Assembly (NCBI GenBank): GCA_020063075.1
Contig: JAGUVE010000068.1
Span: 1 to 5,423 of the forward strand
Reading direction: 5' to 3'
DNA from: Parcubacteria group bacterium
Lineage (GTDB): Bacteria; Patescibacteriota; Minisyncoccia; Minisyncoccales; JAGUVE01
Length of the DNA: 5,423 nt
Shown here: piece after piece, positions 1 through 4,880 of the stretch
How positions within the stretch are numbered: the first letter of the stretch is position 1
Layout: each line of letters begins with the position of its first letter
Position numbers and translations under genes: made by a program
Notes under the pieces: model-generated
The model's input: the letters and a program-made list of their open reading frames with translations, nothing else
What the model was told of the DNA's origin: nothing
The model's database searches: none

Positions 1-516
1 GCAAAAACCTTTTTCCGAACCGCTTTCAACATTTACAGACAGCAAAGAAGATGGGCATTTGGAGCAGGCGAAATTCCTTATTTTCTTTTTGGCTGCCTGA
101 AGAATAAAAAAATCCCTTTAGCGCGAAAATTATCCCTGGGATTTGAGATGCTTGAAAGCCACTGGTCATGGGCAACGGCTTCAATTATGATTTTTTTATT
201 GGGCTGGCTACCTTTGGCTCTGGGCGGGGAAGGGTTTTCCCAAACCCTGCTTTCTTATAATCTCCCGATAATTACCAGTAGAATTTTAACCATAGCGATG
301 GTTGGCATAGTTCTTTCCTGGTATCTTTCTCTTCTTTTGCTTCCGCCCAAGCCGCCCAATTACGGAAAATATAAATATTTATTCTTCACCTTTTCCTGGT
401 TTTTTCTTCCTATTTTTATGATTATTTTCACCGCCCTCCCCGCCATTGACGCCCAAACGCGGCTGATGCTCGGAAAATATCTCGGCTTTTGGCCAACCGA
501 GAAATTTCGCAAATAG
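1..516 (+). CDS. C-terminal part of a GT2 membrane glycosyltransferase (5' end outside window)
   Basis: The frame is open from base 1 and ends at TAG 514-516, giving 171 residues of a longer protein. An ATG at 148 lies inside this frame but is unlikely to be the start, because the conserved part lies upstream of it. Residues 14-18 read QQRRW (bases 40-54), which fits the Q-x-x-R-W motif of processive family 2 glycosyltransferases (cellulose synthase/hyaluronan synthase type), where it helps bind the acceptor or growing chain. About three hydrophobic segments follow: ASIMIFLLGW, then around RILTIAMVGIVLSWYLSLLLL, then LFFTFSWFFLPIFMIIF. The protein ends in a basic cytosolic tail. The tail motif 'LPAIDAQTRLMLGKYLGFW' resembles GT2 proteins I recall from Patescibacteria. 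Probable role: inner-membrane synthesis or export of a surface polysaccharide; the substrate cannot be read from this part. It converges on recG with 8 bp between stops and no clear terminator. Confidence 0.82.
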   Translation, partial: AKTFFRTAFNIYRQQRRWAFGAGEIPYFLFGCLKNKKIPLARKLSLGFEMLESHWSWATASIMIFLLGWLPLALGGEGFSQTLLSYNLPIITSRILTIAMVGIVLSWYLSLLLLPPKPPNYGKYKYLFFTFSWFFLPIFMIIFTALPAIDAQTRLMLGKYLGFWPTEKFRK

Positions 517-524
517 TAAAACCA

Positions 525-2723
525 TTACTCAAGATGTATTTTTTCTCTTAATTCCGCAAGTCGCTTTTTCAAAAGAGGATATTTTTTTAATTCGGGGTCT
601 TTTGCCAAAACTTCCTTTGCTTCGTTGCGGGTTTTTGAAACTAAAACGAAATCTGTTAAAGAAGCCATAGTCAAATCGGGAATTCCCCACTGGCGTTGAC
701 CGGTGAAATCGCCGGGGCCGCGGATTTGCAGGTCTTTTTCCGCCAGTTCAAAGCCGTTTTCGCAGGAAATAAGCGCTCTCAGCCGCCGGTTCCAGATTGT
801 TCCCGGCGCGTCGGTAAATAAAAAACAATATGACCGGTGCTCGCTTCTTCCCACCCTGCCCCGAAACTGGTGGAGTTGGGCTAAGCCGAATTTTTCTGAC
901 CCTTCAATAAGCATTACAGAGGCGTTAGGTATATCCACGCCCACCTCAACAACGGAAGTAGAAACCAAAATATCAATTTTCCCGGCTTTAAAATTTTTCA
1001 TTATATCTTCTTTTTCCTGCGACTTCATCTTTCCGTGGAGCATGCCGATTTTCAGGTCGGGAAAAATTTCTTCCGATAGTTTTTTATATTCTTGCTTCAC
1101 CGCTTTAACGTCCAACCAAGAAAAGTTTCTTTGGTCCAAAAAGGCGGCCTGCCCGCCTAAATCTTCCGCAGAAGTTTTGGCGGGTTCGATTCTCGGGCAA
1201 ATTACAAAAACCTGCCGACCCTCTTTTACCTGTTCTCTTATGAATTCATAAGTCGCTTTTTTATCTTTGGGCTGAATGATTTTGGTTATTATTTTCTTTC
1301 TACCTTTGGGCATTTCATCTATTACCGACAAGTCGAGGTCGCCGTACAGGGTCAAAGAGAGTGTGCGGGGAATCGGGGTGGCGGTCATAGAGAGTAAATG
1401 GGGAATAAAATCTTTTTGCCGGCATAATTTAGCTCTTTGCTCCACGCCAAAACGATGCTGTTCGTCAACCACCACCAGAGCTAATTTTTCAAATTTCACC
1501 CAATCCTGAATCAGGGCGTGGGTGCCGAGCAAAACATCAATCTCTTTCAATTTTTCCAAAAGTTCTCCTCTCGTAATTTTTTCATTTTGATAATAGTTTT
1601 CTTTTCCGGTGATTAAGCCGATGTTAACCCCCCACCACTTTCTATTTTGCTGATTTTTTTCTTCACCTTCTTTTAAAAGTGGTGGGGGGTTCAGAAGCTC
1701 GCGTATGGTTTTATAATGCTGTTTAGCCAGAATTTCCGTCGGGGCTAAAAAAGCAACCTGATAACCGGCTCTGACCACATCCAAGGCCGCAATCGCAGCC
1801 ACCACCGTTTTGCCCGAGCCGACGTCCCCTTCCAAGAGCCGATTCATAGGACTTGGTTTTTCCAAGTCCTTCAAGAGCTGCCAGGCCGCCTTCTTTTGGG
1901 CGTCGGTTAATTTAAAAGGCAGTCCCTTTGTAAATTCTTGAACCGCGGCCAGATTTAAAGGGATAGGAGCCGCTCTTTCTTTTGCCAATTTCATTCTTTC
2001 TCTTAAAACAAACAAGGAAAGCTCGAACAATTCTTCAAAAGCAAACCTTTTTTTCGCTTTTTCGGCTAGTTTTAGGGAGGCGGGAAAATGAATCTGCCAA
2101 ATTGCTTTTGACAGGGGTAAAAAATCAAATTTCTGCCTTAATTTTTCCGGTAAAGAATCGGGAATTTGTTCTTTTAATTTAGCAAGCAGGGGTTTCACGA
2201 TAAATCTCAGCCATTTTGACGACAATCCCTCGGTTTCAGGATAAACGGGAATTAACCGACCTGTATGCGTCAGGTCGGAATTTCCAATTTTCTCCCCCAC
2301 CAAATTTTTGGTGGGGGATTCAATTTTCTCGTAAGCGGGATTTGATAAATATATTGATTTTCCCTTCCCGGTAATCTTTCCCGCCAAACAAACAAAAGTC
2401 CCCTTTTTAAATGTGTTTACTAAATAGGGCTGATTGAACCACATTACTTTTAATTTCCCTGTTTTGTCGTCAATTGTCATTTGGGTTAAAACCAATCTCC
2501 TCCTGAATGTCCGGATATTTTTTATGTCCAAAACCTCGCCCTGAAAACAAAAAGGGCCGCCCAATTCAGCTTTGGAAATAGGAATCAAATTTGAAAAATC
2601 CTCATAGCGATGAGGAAAATGAAAAATAATATCCCCGACATTTTTTATCCCCAGTTTTTTCAGTTTTTTCTGATACTGAGGACCGACCCGGGGAATTTGT
2701 TCAATCGGAGTTGAGAGAAACAT
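525..2723 (-). CDS. recG: ATP-dependent DNA helicase RecG
   Basis: Encodes 732 residues. RecG is a monomeric superfamily 2 helicase that reverses stalled replication forks and branch-migrates Holliday junctions. The N-terminus has a helix-hairpin-helix-like stretch (TPIEQIPRVG...), the HFPHRYED motif (about residue 35) and an OB-fold wedge containing WFNQPYL. Motor motifs in order: Walker A GDVGSGKT (299-306), DEQH box (420-423), SMTATPIPRTL (about 450), QFRGRVGRS motif VI (619-627), and the RecG translocation segment IRGPGDFTGQRQWG (667-680). All key residues are present, so the enzyme should be active. The frame stays open upstream to an ATG at 2783, but that lies in tRNA-Arg. ATG 2721-2723 is chosen because homologues begin near 'STPIEQI'. 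It lies one base after the tRNA, whose acceptor strand supplies a GAGGG just upstream. The protein is longer than E. coli RecG (693 aa), partly because of three in-frame palindromic inserts (residues about 132-156 and 345-366). Confidence 0.97.
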   Translation of the reverse strand: MFLSTPIEQIPRVGPQYQKKLKKLGIKNVGDIIFHFPHRYEDFSNLIPISKAELGGPFCFQGEVLDIKNIRTFRRRLVLTQMTIDDKTGKLKVMWFNQPYLVNTFKKGTFVCLAGKITGKGKSIYLSNPAYEKIESPTKNLVGEKIGNSDLTHTGRLIPVYPETEGLSSKWLRFIVKPLLAKLKEQIPDSLPEKLRQKFDFLPLSKAIWQIHFPASLKLAEKAKKRFAFEELFELSLFVLRERMKLAKERAAPIPLNLAAVQEFTKGLPFKLTDAQKKAAWQLLKDLEKPSPMNRLLEGDVGSGKTVVAAIAALDVVRAGYQVAFLAPTEILAKQHYKTIRELLNPPPLLKEGEEKNQQNRKWWGVNIGLITGKENYYQNEKITRGELLEKLKEIDVLLGTHALIQDWVKFEKLALVVVDEQHRFGVEQRAKLCRQKDFIPHLLSMTATPIPRTLSLTLYGDLDLSVIDEMPKGRKKIITKIIQPKDKKATYEFIREQVKEGRQVFVICPRIEPAKTSAEDLGGQAAFLDQRNFSWLDVKAVKQEYKKLSEEIFPDLKIGMLHGKMKSQEKEDIMKNFKAGKIDILVSTSVVEVGVDIPNASVMLIEGSEKFGLAQLHQFRGRVGRSEHRSYCFLFTDAPGTIWNRRLRALISCENGFELAEKDLQIRGPGDFTGQRQWGIPDLTMASLTDFVLVSKTRNEAKEVLAKDPELKKYPLLKKRLAELREKIHLE
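1626..1691. repeat. Palindromic element inside recG (16-bp perfect arms)
   Basis: The arms AACCCCCCACCACTTT (1626-1641) and AAAGTGGTGGGGGGTT (1676-1691) are exact reverse complements around a 34-nt loop. The element is 66 bp, a multiple of three. On the recG strand it reads as a 22-residue segment from NPPPLLKEGEE to KWWGVN (residues 345-366), after the 'AKQHYKTIRELL' helix and before 'IGLITGKENYY'. Standard RecG joins these two parts with a short loop, so the segment looks like an insert. The peptide PPLLKEGE is a common translation of dispersed palindromic repeats in various bacteria (recalled). Confidence 0.8.
2256..2278. repeat. Small palindrome inside recG (8-bp arms)
   Basis: CCGACCTG (2256-2263) and CAGGTCGG (2271-2278) form a perfect 8-bp stem with a 7-nt loop. 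On the recG strand this encodes about SDLTHTGR, directly before the conserved LIPVYPETEGL segment of the wedge domain. It lies in the same variable linker as the neighbouring palindrome at 2293-2318, so both look like in-frame additions. It could also be a chance hairpin or a leftover of an older element. Confidence 0.55.
2285..2330. repeat. Palindrome flanked by a 10-bp direct repeat, inside recG
   Basis: TCCCCCACCAAA (2293-2304) and TTTGGTGGGGGA (2307-2318) form a perfect 12-bp stem with a 2-nt loop. The direct repeat CAATTTTCTC occurs at 2285-2294 and 2321-2330, 36 bp apart, and looks like a target duplication. The period is a multiple of three, so recG gains exactly 12 residues; the protein shows EKI twice around ESPTKNLVG. 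The arm core CCCCCACCA is also found in the 1626-1691 palindrome, suggesting a related origin. Confidence 0.75.
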
Positions 2724-2724
2724 A

Positions 2725-2797
2725 TGCCCTCGGCAGGAATCGAACCTGCAGTCTGAGGGTCCGCAACCCTCCATTTTATCCATTAAACTACGAGGGC
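2725..2797 (-). tRNA. tRNA-Arg(GCG)
   Basis: A 73-nt cloverleaf on the minus strand. Acceptor GCCCTCG (2797-2791) pairs with CGAGGGC (2732-2726), with discriminator A at 2725. The anticodon stem GAGGG/CCCTC closes the 7-nt loop TTGCGGA, with anticodon GCG at 2764-2762, reading CGC and CGU. The T arm is GCAGG-TTCGATT-CCTGC. The D loop has GGA, giving the A20 expected of arginine tRNAs. No CCA is encoded (TAT follows), so a CCA-adding enzyme is needed. recG starts one base downstream. Most bacteria use ACG (wobble inosine) for these codons, so GCG is worth noting. Confidence 0.96.
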
Positions 2798-2810
2798 AAA
2801 TTCTCTTATT

Positions 2811-2838
2811 AAAATATCATATTTTTAAAAAAATTCAA
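2811..2838 (-). promoter_or_regulatory. Possible promoter for tRNA-Arg/recG
   Basis: On the minus strand, TTGAAT (2838-2833) and TATTTT (2816-2811) are separated by 16 bp, about 13 bp upstream of the mature tRNA 5' end. A better -10-like hexamer, TATGAT (2821-2816), is nearby but has no matching -35. The region 2798-2882 is so AT-rich (10 G/C of 85) that matches arise easily, so the exact boxes are uncertain. A promoter somewhere here is likely. Confidence 0.35.
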
Positions 2839-2842
2839 TTGT

Positions 2843-2871
2843 TTGATTAAATATTAAAAATAAGATAAAAT
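2843..2871 (+). promoter_or_regulatory. Possible promoter for the tRNA-like fragment and HTH gene
   Basis: TTGATT (2843-2848) and TAAAAT (2866-2871) are spaced by 17 bp. The predicted start near 2878 is a few bases before the tRNA-like fragment at 2883. This is the right position for a former tRNA promoter that would now transcribe the HTH gene and perhaps tRNA-Ser. Together with the tRNA-Arg promoter it makes 2798-2882 a divergent control region. Low sequence complexity limits confidence. Confidence 0.4.
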
Positions 2872-2882
2872 AAAATAGACCA

Positions 2883-2926
2883 GGAGGAGTGCTCCGAATT
2901 GATAAGGAAGCGGTTTGTAAGCCGTT
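2883..2926 (+). pseudogene. 5' tRNA fragment (acceptor, D arm, anticodon arm), Tyr- or Thr-like
   Basis: GGAGGAG (2883-2889) then TG match a tRNA 5' acceptor strand and positions 8-9. CTCC-GAATTGATAA-GGAA resembles a D arm (three pairs), and GCGGT-TTGTAA-GCCGT resembles an anticodon arm. The loop is one base short (6 nt, or 8 nt if paired differently). The anticodon therefore reads as GTA (Tyr, fitting the class II style) or TGT (Thr). No variable arm, T arm or 3' acceptor follows; the sequence becomes AT-rich and the HTH gene starts at 2951. The first eight bases, GGAGGAGT, recur at the start of tRNA-Ser(GCT) (3594-3601), so the HTH gene lies between two copies. It is most likely a truncated tRNA gene. 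Confidence 0.55.
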
Positions 2927-2950
2927 CTTTAAAATGAAATAATAAAATTG

Positions 2951-3571
2951 ATGAAATTCAAATTCCATCAGGAGTCCATTGTTCGAAAGGCAAGAAAAAT
3001 GAAAAAAGAAGGGATTTCAGCTACAGAGATTGCAAGACGTCTTGACGTAGGAGATACTGCGATTTTAAGATGGTGTAGCGATATTCCTTCCGAGAATCCT
3101 TATCATCTTTATGCTCAAAAATTACGAGATAAAGCGAAAGAAAAGAGTACGGGGTTGGCGAAGAATATATGTCTAAGAAAAGAAGACGCAAAAATTTTAG
3201 CAAGTGTTCTTTATTGGTGTGAGGGGTCTAAATATCCTTCGAGTAATTTTGTCGCATTTTCAAATAGCGACGTAGATCTTGTTATAACTTTTTTGAGTCT
3301 CTTCCGTTTAGGTTTTCAACCTAGAGAAGATAAATTAAGAGTTTCTTTACAATTACACACCACTCACGATAAAGAGGAAATGAATTATTTTTGGAGTAAA
3401 ATTCTTAAAATTCCGAAGTCGCAATTTTATAAACCGACCATTACAAAACCGACAAAAAATATGAAAAGAAGAAATTATAATGGCACTTGTACTATTCGAT
3501 ATTATGATGTCTATCTGTTATTAGAAATAATGGGAATTTTTGAAGAAATTTCAAAAAAGTTTAAAAAGTAG
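2951..3571 (+). CDS. HTH protein with a putative LAGLIDADG-endonuclease-like domain
   Basis: Encodes 206 residues. Residues about 8-46 form a basic helix-turn-helix of resolvase/Trp-repressor style (KARKMKKEGISATEIARRL, then TAILRWCSDIP). Residues 82-107 read ILASVLYWCEGSKY...FVAFSNSD, similar in pattern to the helix-plus-acidic motif and following strand of LAGLIDADG proteins. The rest contains LQLHTTHD, FWSKILKIP, KPTITKPT and GTCTIRYYD. I recall this family as common, mostly uncharacterised, in Patescibacteria. A mobile-DNA or homing-endonuclease role is inference; a regulator is the alternative. ATG 2951 is chosen over the TTG at 2948; there is no Shine-Dalgarno sequence. It lies between a tRNA 5' fragment and a complete tRNA-Ser(GCT), and looks more AT-rich than recG, which fits later acquisition. 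It ends at TAG 3569-3571. Confidence 0.72.
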   Translation: MKFKFHQESIVRKARKMKKEGISATEIARRLDVGDTAILRWCSDIPSENPYHLYAQKLRDKAKEKSTGLAKNICLRKEDAKILASVLYWCEGSKYPSSNFVAFSNSDVDLVITFLSLFRLGFQPREDKLRVSLQLHTTHDKEEMNYFWSKILKIPKSQFYKPTITKPTKNMKRRNYNGTCTIRYYDVYLLLEIMGIFEEISKKFKK

Positions 3572-3585
3572 AATAAAAGTAGAAT
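3564..3585 (+). repeat. Tandem 11-bp duplication just before tRNA-Ser(GCT)
   Basis: AAAAGTAGAAT occurs twice head to tail (3564-3574 and 3575-3585), overlapping the last codons of the HTH gene. The second copy places TAGAAT at 3580-3585, where a -10 box for the tRNA starting at 3594 would sit. No convincing -35 is visible. It may be simple slippage. Confidence 0.5.
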
Positions 3586-3593
3586 AAACATCC

Positions 3594-3680
3594 GGAGGAG
3601 TCGCATAATGGCATTGCAAGAGATTGCTAATCTCTAACGGCGTTAAAAACCGTTTGTGGGTTCGAGTCCCACCTCCTCCG
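3594..3680 (+). tRNA. tRNA-Ser(GCT)
   Basis: An 87-nt class II tRNA. Acceptor GGAGGAG (3594-3600) pairs with CTCCTCC (3673-3679), with discriminator G at 3680 as usual for serine. Anticodon arm AGAGA-TTGCTAA-TCTCT carries GCT at 3626-3628, reading AGC and AGU. The long variable arm AACGG/CCGTT (3636-3640, 3650-3654) is the serine identity feature. The T arm is GTGGG-TTCGAGT-CCCAC. No CCA is encoded. The next gene starts 11 bases downstream, so the tRNA is probably cut out of a longer transcript. Confidence 0.96.
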
Positions 3681-3691
3681 CAACTAATTTT

Positions 3692-4234
3692 ATGAATGAG
3701 TTATCAAAAAAAGAGCAATACGATTTGGAGAAACGGCAGAAATTAGACATTCGGAAACAAACAAAGAAAAGCGGGAAAACCAGACAATTTTTAAAGATTG
3801 GTCTAATTGTTGTTCTGTTTGTTGCGGGGTTGGGAGTTTTGGCGTTTCTTGTTTCTAAAAATCCGGCAGATAAAACAGAAGATATTATTTCCAGAAACGG
3901 CCTTCACTGGCACCCGGAACTCTCCATTTATATTAAAGGGCAGAAGCAAGAAATTCCGGCCGATATTGGACTTGGCTTCAGAGAAGAACCCATTCATACT
4001 CACGATGCAATGGGAGTGATACACCTTGAGTTTTCGGGTTTAGTGGTCAGAGAAGATGCCAAATTGGCTAATTTCTTCCAGATATGGGGAAAACAATTTA
4101 ATTCAAATTGTATTTTTAAATTCTGCAACGGCTCCGAAGGAAAAATTAAATTTTCTGTTAATGGGAAAGAGAATAATGAATTTGAAAATTATATTATGAG
4201 GGACGGAGATAAAATTGAAATAAAATACGAGTGA
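3692..4234 (+). CDS. Membrane-anchored extracytoplasmic 'HTHD' protein, putative metal binder
   Basis: Encodes 180 residues. A charged cytosolic N-terminus (1-33, rich in Lys/Arg/Glu) is followed by one membrane segment (about 35-54, IGLIVVLFVAGLGVLAFLV) and an outside domain. That domain has H72-W-H74 (LHWHPELSIYI), IPADIGLG, P-I-H102-T-H104-D, GVIHLEF (H111), NFFQIWGKQF, two cysteines (140 and 145, in CIFKFCNG) and VMRDGD-like IMRDGDKIEI at the end. I recall this family from Patescibacteria and archaea without an assigned function. The paired HxH motifs suggest a metal site and the Cys pair a possible disulfide; both are inference. The frame stays open upstream to an ATG at 3656 inside tRNA-Ser; those residues are translated tRNA. 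ATG 3692 is the first Met outside the tRNA. No Shine-Dalgarno is visible, so translation may be leaderless after tRNA processing. Stops at TGA 4232-4234. Confidence 0.8.
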   Translation: MNELSKKEQYDLEKRQKLDIRKQTKKSGKTRQFLKIGLIVVLFVAGLGVLAFLVSKNPADKTEDIISRNGLHWHPELSIYIKGQKQEIPADIGLGFREEPIHTHDAMGVIHLEFSGLVVREDAKLANFFQIWGKQFNSNCIFKFCNGSEGKIKFSVNGKENNEFENYIMRDGDKIEIKYE

Positions 4235-4284
4235 GAGGCGTGCGCAAATGGGCCGGCTTGAAAACCGGTATGCCGGAGAGGAGT
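4235..4284 (+). pseudogene. 5' tRNA-Ser(TGA)-like fragment
   Basis: The segment starts right after the stop of the HTHD gene. GAGAGGC resembles an acceptor strand, TGCGCAAATGGGCC a shortened D arm, and CCGG-CTTGAAAA-CCGG an anticodon arm with TGA at 4259-4261. TATGCCGG may be the start of a variable arm. Compared with the complete tRNA-Ser(TGA) at 5338-5422, the D loop is shortened and one base of the anticodon stem is missing, so the loop is not a normal 7 nt. No T arm or 3' acceptor follows. It is probably a decayed or truncated tRNA-Ser. GGAGAGGAG (4275-4283) at its end is Shine-Dalgarno-like but 20 bases from the next ATG. Confidence 0.5.
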
Positions 4285-4303
4285 TATTTAGTAAAATAAT
4301 TTT

Positions 4304-4630
4304 ATGAAACTGGGTATAATTTTACAATCAAATAAACCAGAATATGCGTGGAATACATTCCGTCTCGGAATTACCGCGCTTAAAGCTGGCCACCAAGTAG
4401 AAATCTTTTTAATGAACGAGGGGTCAGAACTTGATGCTGTTCCCAATACTAAAGATTTTGATATTTCAATGAAAGTTGCAGAATTCAAAGAGTTGAAAGG
4501 CGAGATTTACGCGTGTGGCACTTGTCTTAAGGTGCGTGGCAAAGCAGAAAGCAAGATTTGTTCCGTTTCCACAATGTCCGATTTGCTTAAAATGGTCGAG
4601 CGGTCAGATAAAGTTTTAGTTTTTGGCTAA
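4304..4630 (+). CDS. DsrE/DsrF-family small protein
   Basis: Encodes 108 residues, the usual length of single-domain DsrE-fold proteins. These include sulfur-relay carriers (TusBCD, DsrEFH) and uncharacterised relatives. The fold pattern is visible: MKLGIILQSNKPEYAWNTFRLGITALKAGHQ is strand, helix carrying the conserved 'A' run, then VEIFLMNEG strand. KGEIYACGTCLKVRG (C71-x-x-C74) is the central Cys loop typical of the family, and the closing strand is DKVLVFG. C71 is the likely sulfur- or redox-active cysteine; C74 could form a disulfide with it, and C86 is extra. No signal peptide, so it acts in the cytosol. ATG 4304 is the first possible start, since an in-frame TAA lies at 4292. Its true partner proteins are not visible here. 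Confidence 0.85.
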   Translation: MKLGIILQSNKPEYAWNTFRLGITALKAGHQVEIFLMNEGSELDAVPNTKDFDISMKVAEFKELKGEIYACGTCLKVRGKAESKICSVSTMSDLLKMVERSDKVLVFG

Positions 4631-4655
4631 TACTTAATAGTGAGCCCGCCGAACT

Positions 4656-4880
4656 ATGAAAAAAATTATTTTCAGCATAATAGGATTTGCGCTTTTTACG
4701 AATGTAGTTGCCCTTGTGCAAGGCATGGTGGTTAATGCCTCAACAGGTTCAGACGGCAATACCGCCCGCGAGGAAGCCGAGGGTAAAATTATTTGGGAGA
4801 AATTGCAAGCCAAAGAAGTTCAATGTGCGGATTTGTCAGATGAGGACTTTGAAGTTTTGGGCGAATACCTTATGGGGTAG
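4656..4880 (+). CDS. N-terminal half of a split secreted protein (signal peptide plus acidic segment)
   Basis: Encodes 74 residues, beginning 25 bases after the DsrE gene without a clear Shine-Dalgarno. Residues 1-29 form a signal peptide or anchor (MKKIIFSIIGFALF..., small residues near NAST). The remainder is acidic, with one cysteine at C57 (QCADLSDEDFEVLGEYLMG). It ends at TAG 4878-4880. The next frame, starting at 4881, is the same reading frame with no gap, and the 'DEDFEVLGEY.MG' to 'MMG...SHEAMN' run reads as one continuous protein. I therefore think this is the first half of one gene broken by a nonsense change, most simply CAG to TAG. Alternatives are stop readthrough or restart at the directly adjoining ATG. 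Confidence 0.65.
   Translation: MKKIIFSIIGFALFTNVVALVQGMVVNASTGSDGNTAREEAEGKIIWEKLQAKEVQCADLSDEDFEVLGEYLMG

Noticed and set aside
481..501. CTCGG...CCGAG hairpin as a terminator between the glycosyltransferase and recG
   Set aside because: The stem is only 5 bp, lies inside coding sequence and has no T run.
703..1509. Open plus-strand frames opposite recG
   Set aside because: They lie antisense to strongly conserved RecG motifs, have no recognisable domains, and their composition mirrors recG codons.
2724..2783. Twenty extra N-terminal residues of RecG starting at ATG 2783
   Set aside because: They would be translated tRNA-Arg sequence; homology begins at the Met at 2723.
2882..2938. AGGAGG followed by GTG as a short peptide gene
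   Set aside because: The spacing between AGGAGG and GTG is about one base, the frame is only 17 codons, and the sequence is better explained as a tRNA 5' end.
2883..3680. An intron-containing tRNA with the HTH gene as an intron-encoded homing endonuclease
   Set aside because: The 5' fragment already contains both sides of its anticodon arm, and no separate variable arm, T arm or 3' acceptor follows the gene. The downstream 3' half belongs to a self-consistent tRNA-Ser(GCT).
3656..3691. Twelve extra N-terminal residues (MGSSPTSSAT...) on the HTHD protein
   Set aside because: This is translated T arm and acceptor of tRNA-Ser(GCT), a common artefact.
4315..4320. TATAAT as a -10 box
   Set aside because: It lies inside the dsrE-type coding region (codons for GII) with no matching -35, and would start transcripts inside the gene.
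4878..4880. Genome-wide recoding of TAG, or UGA=Gly as in Gracilibacteria
   Set aside because: TAG ends the glycosyltransferase and HTH genes at sensible places, TGA ends the HTHD gene where homologues end, and no gene here has an internal TGA.
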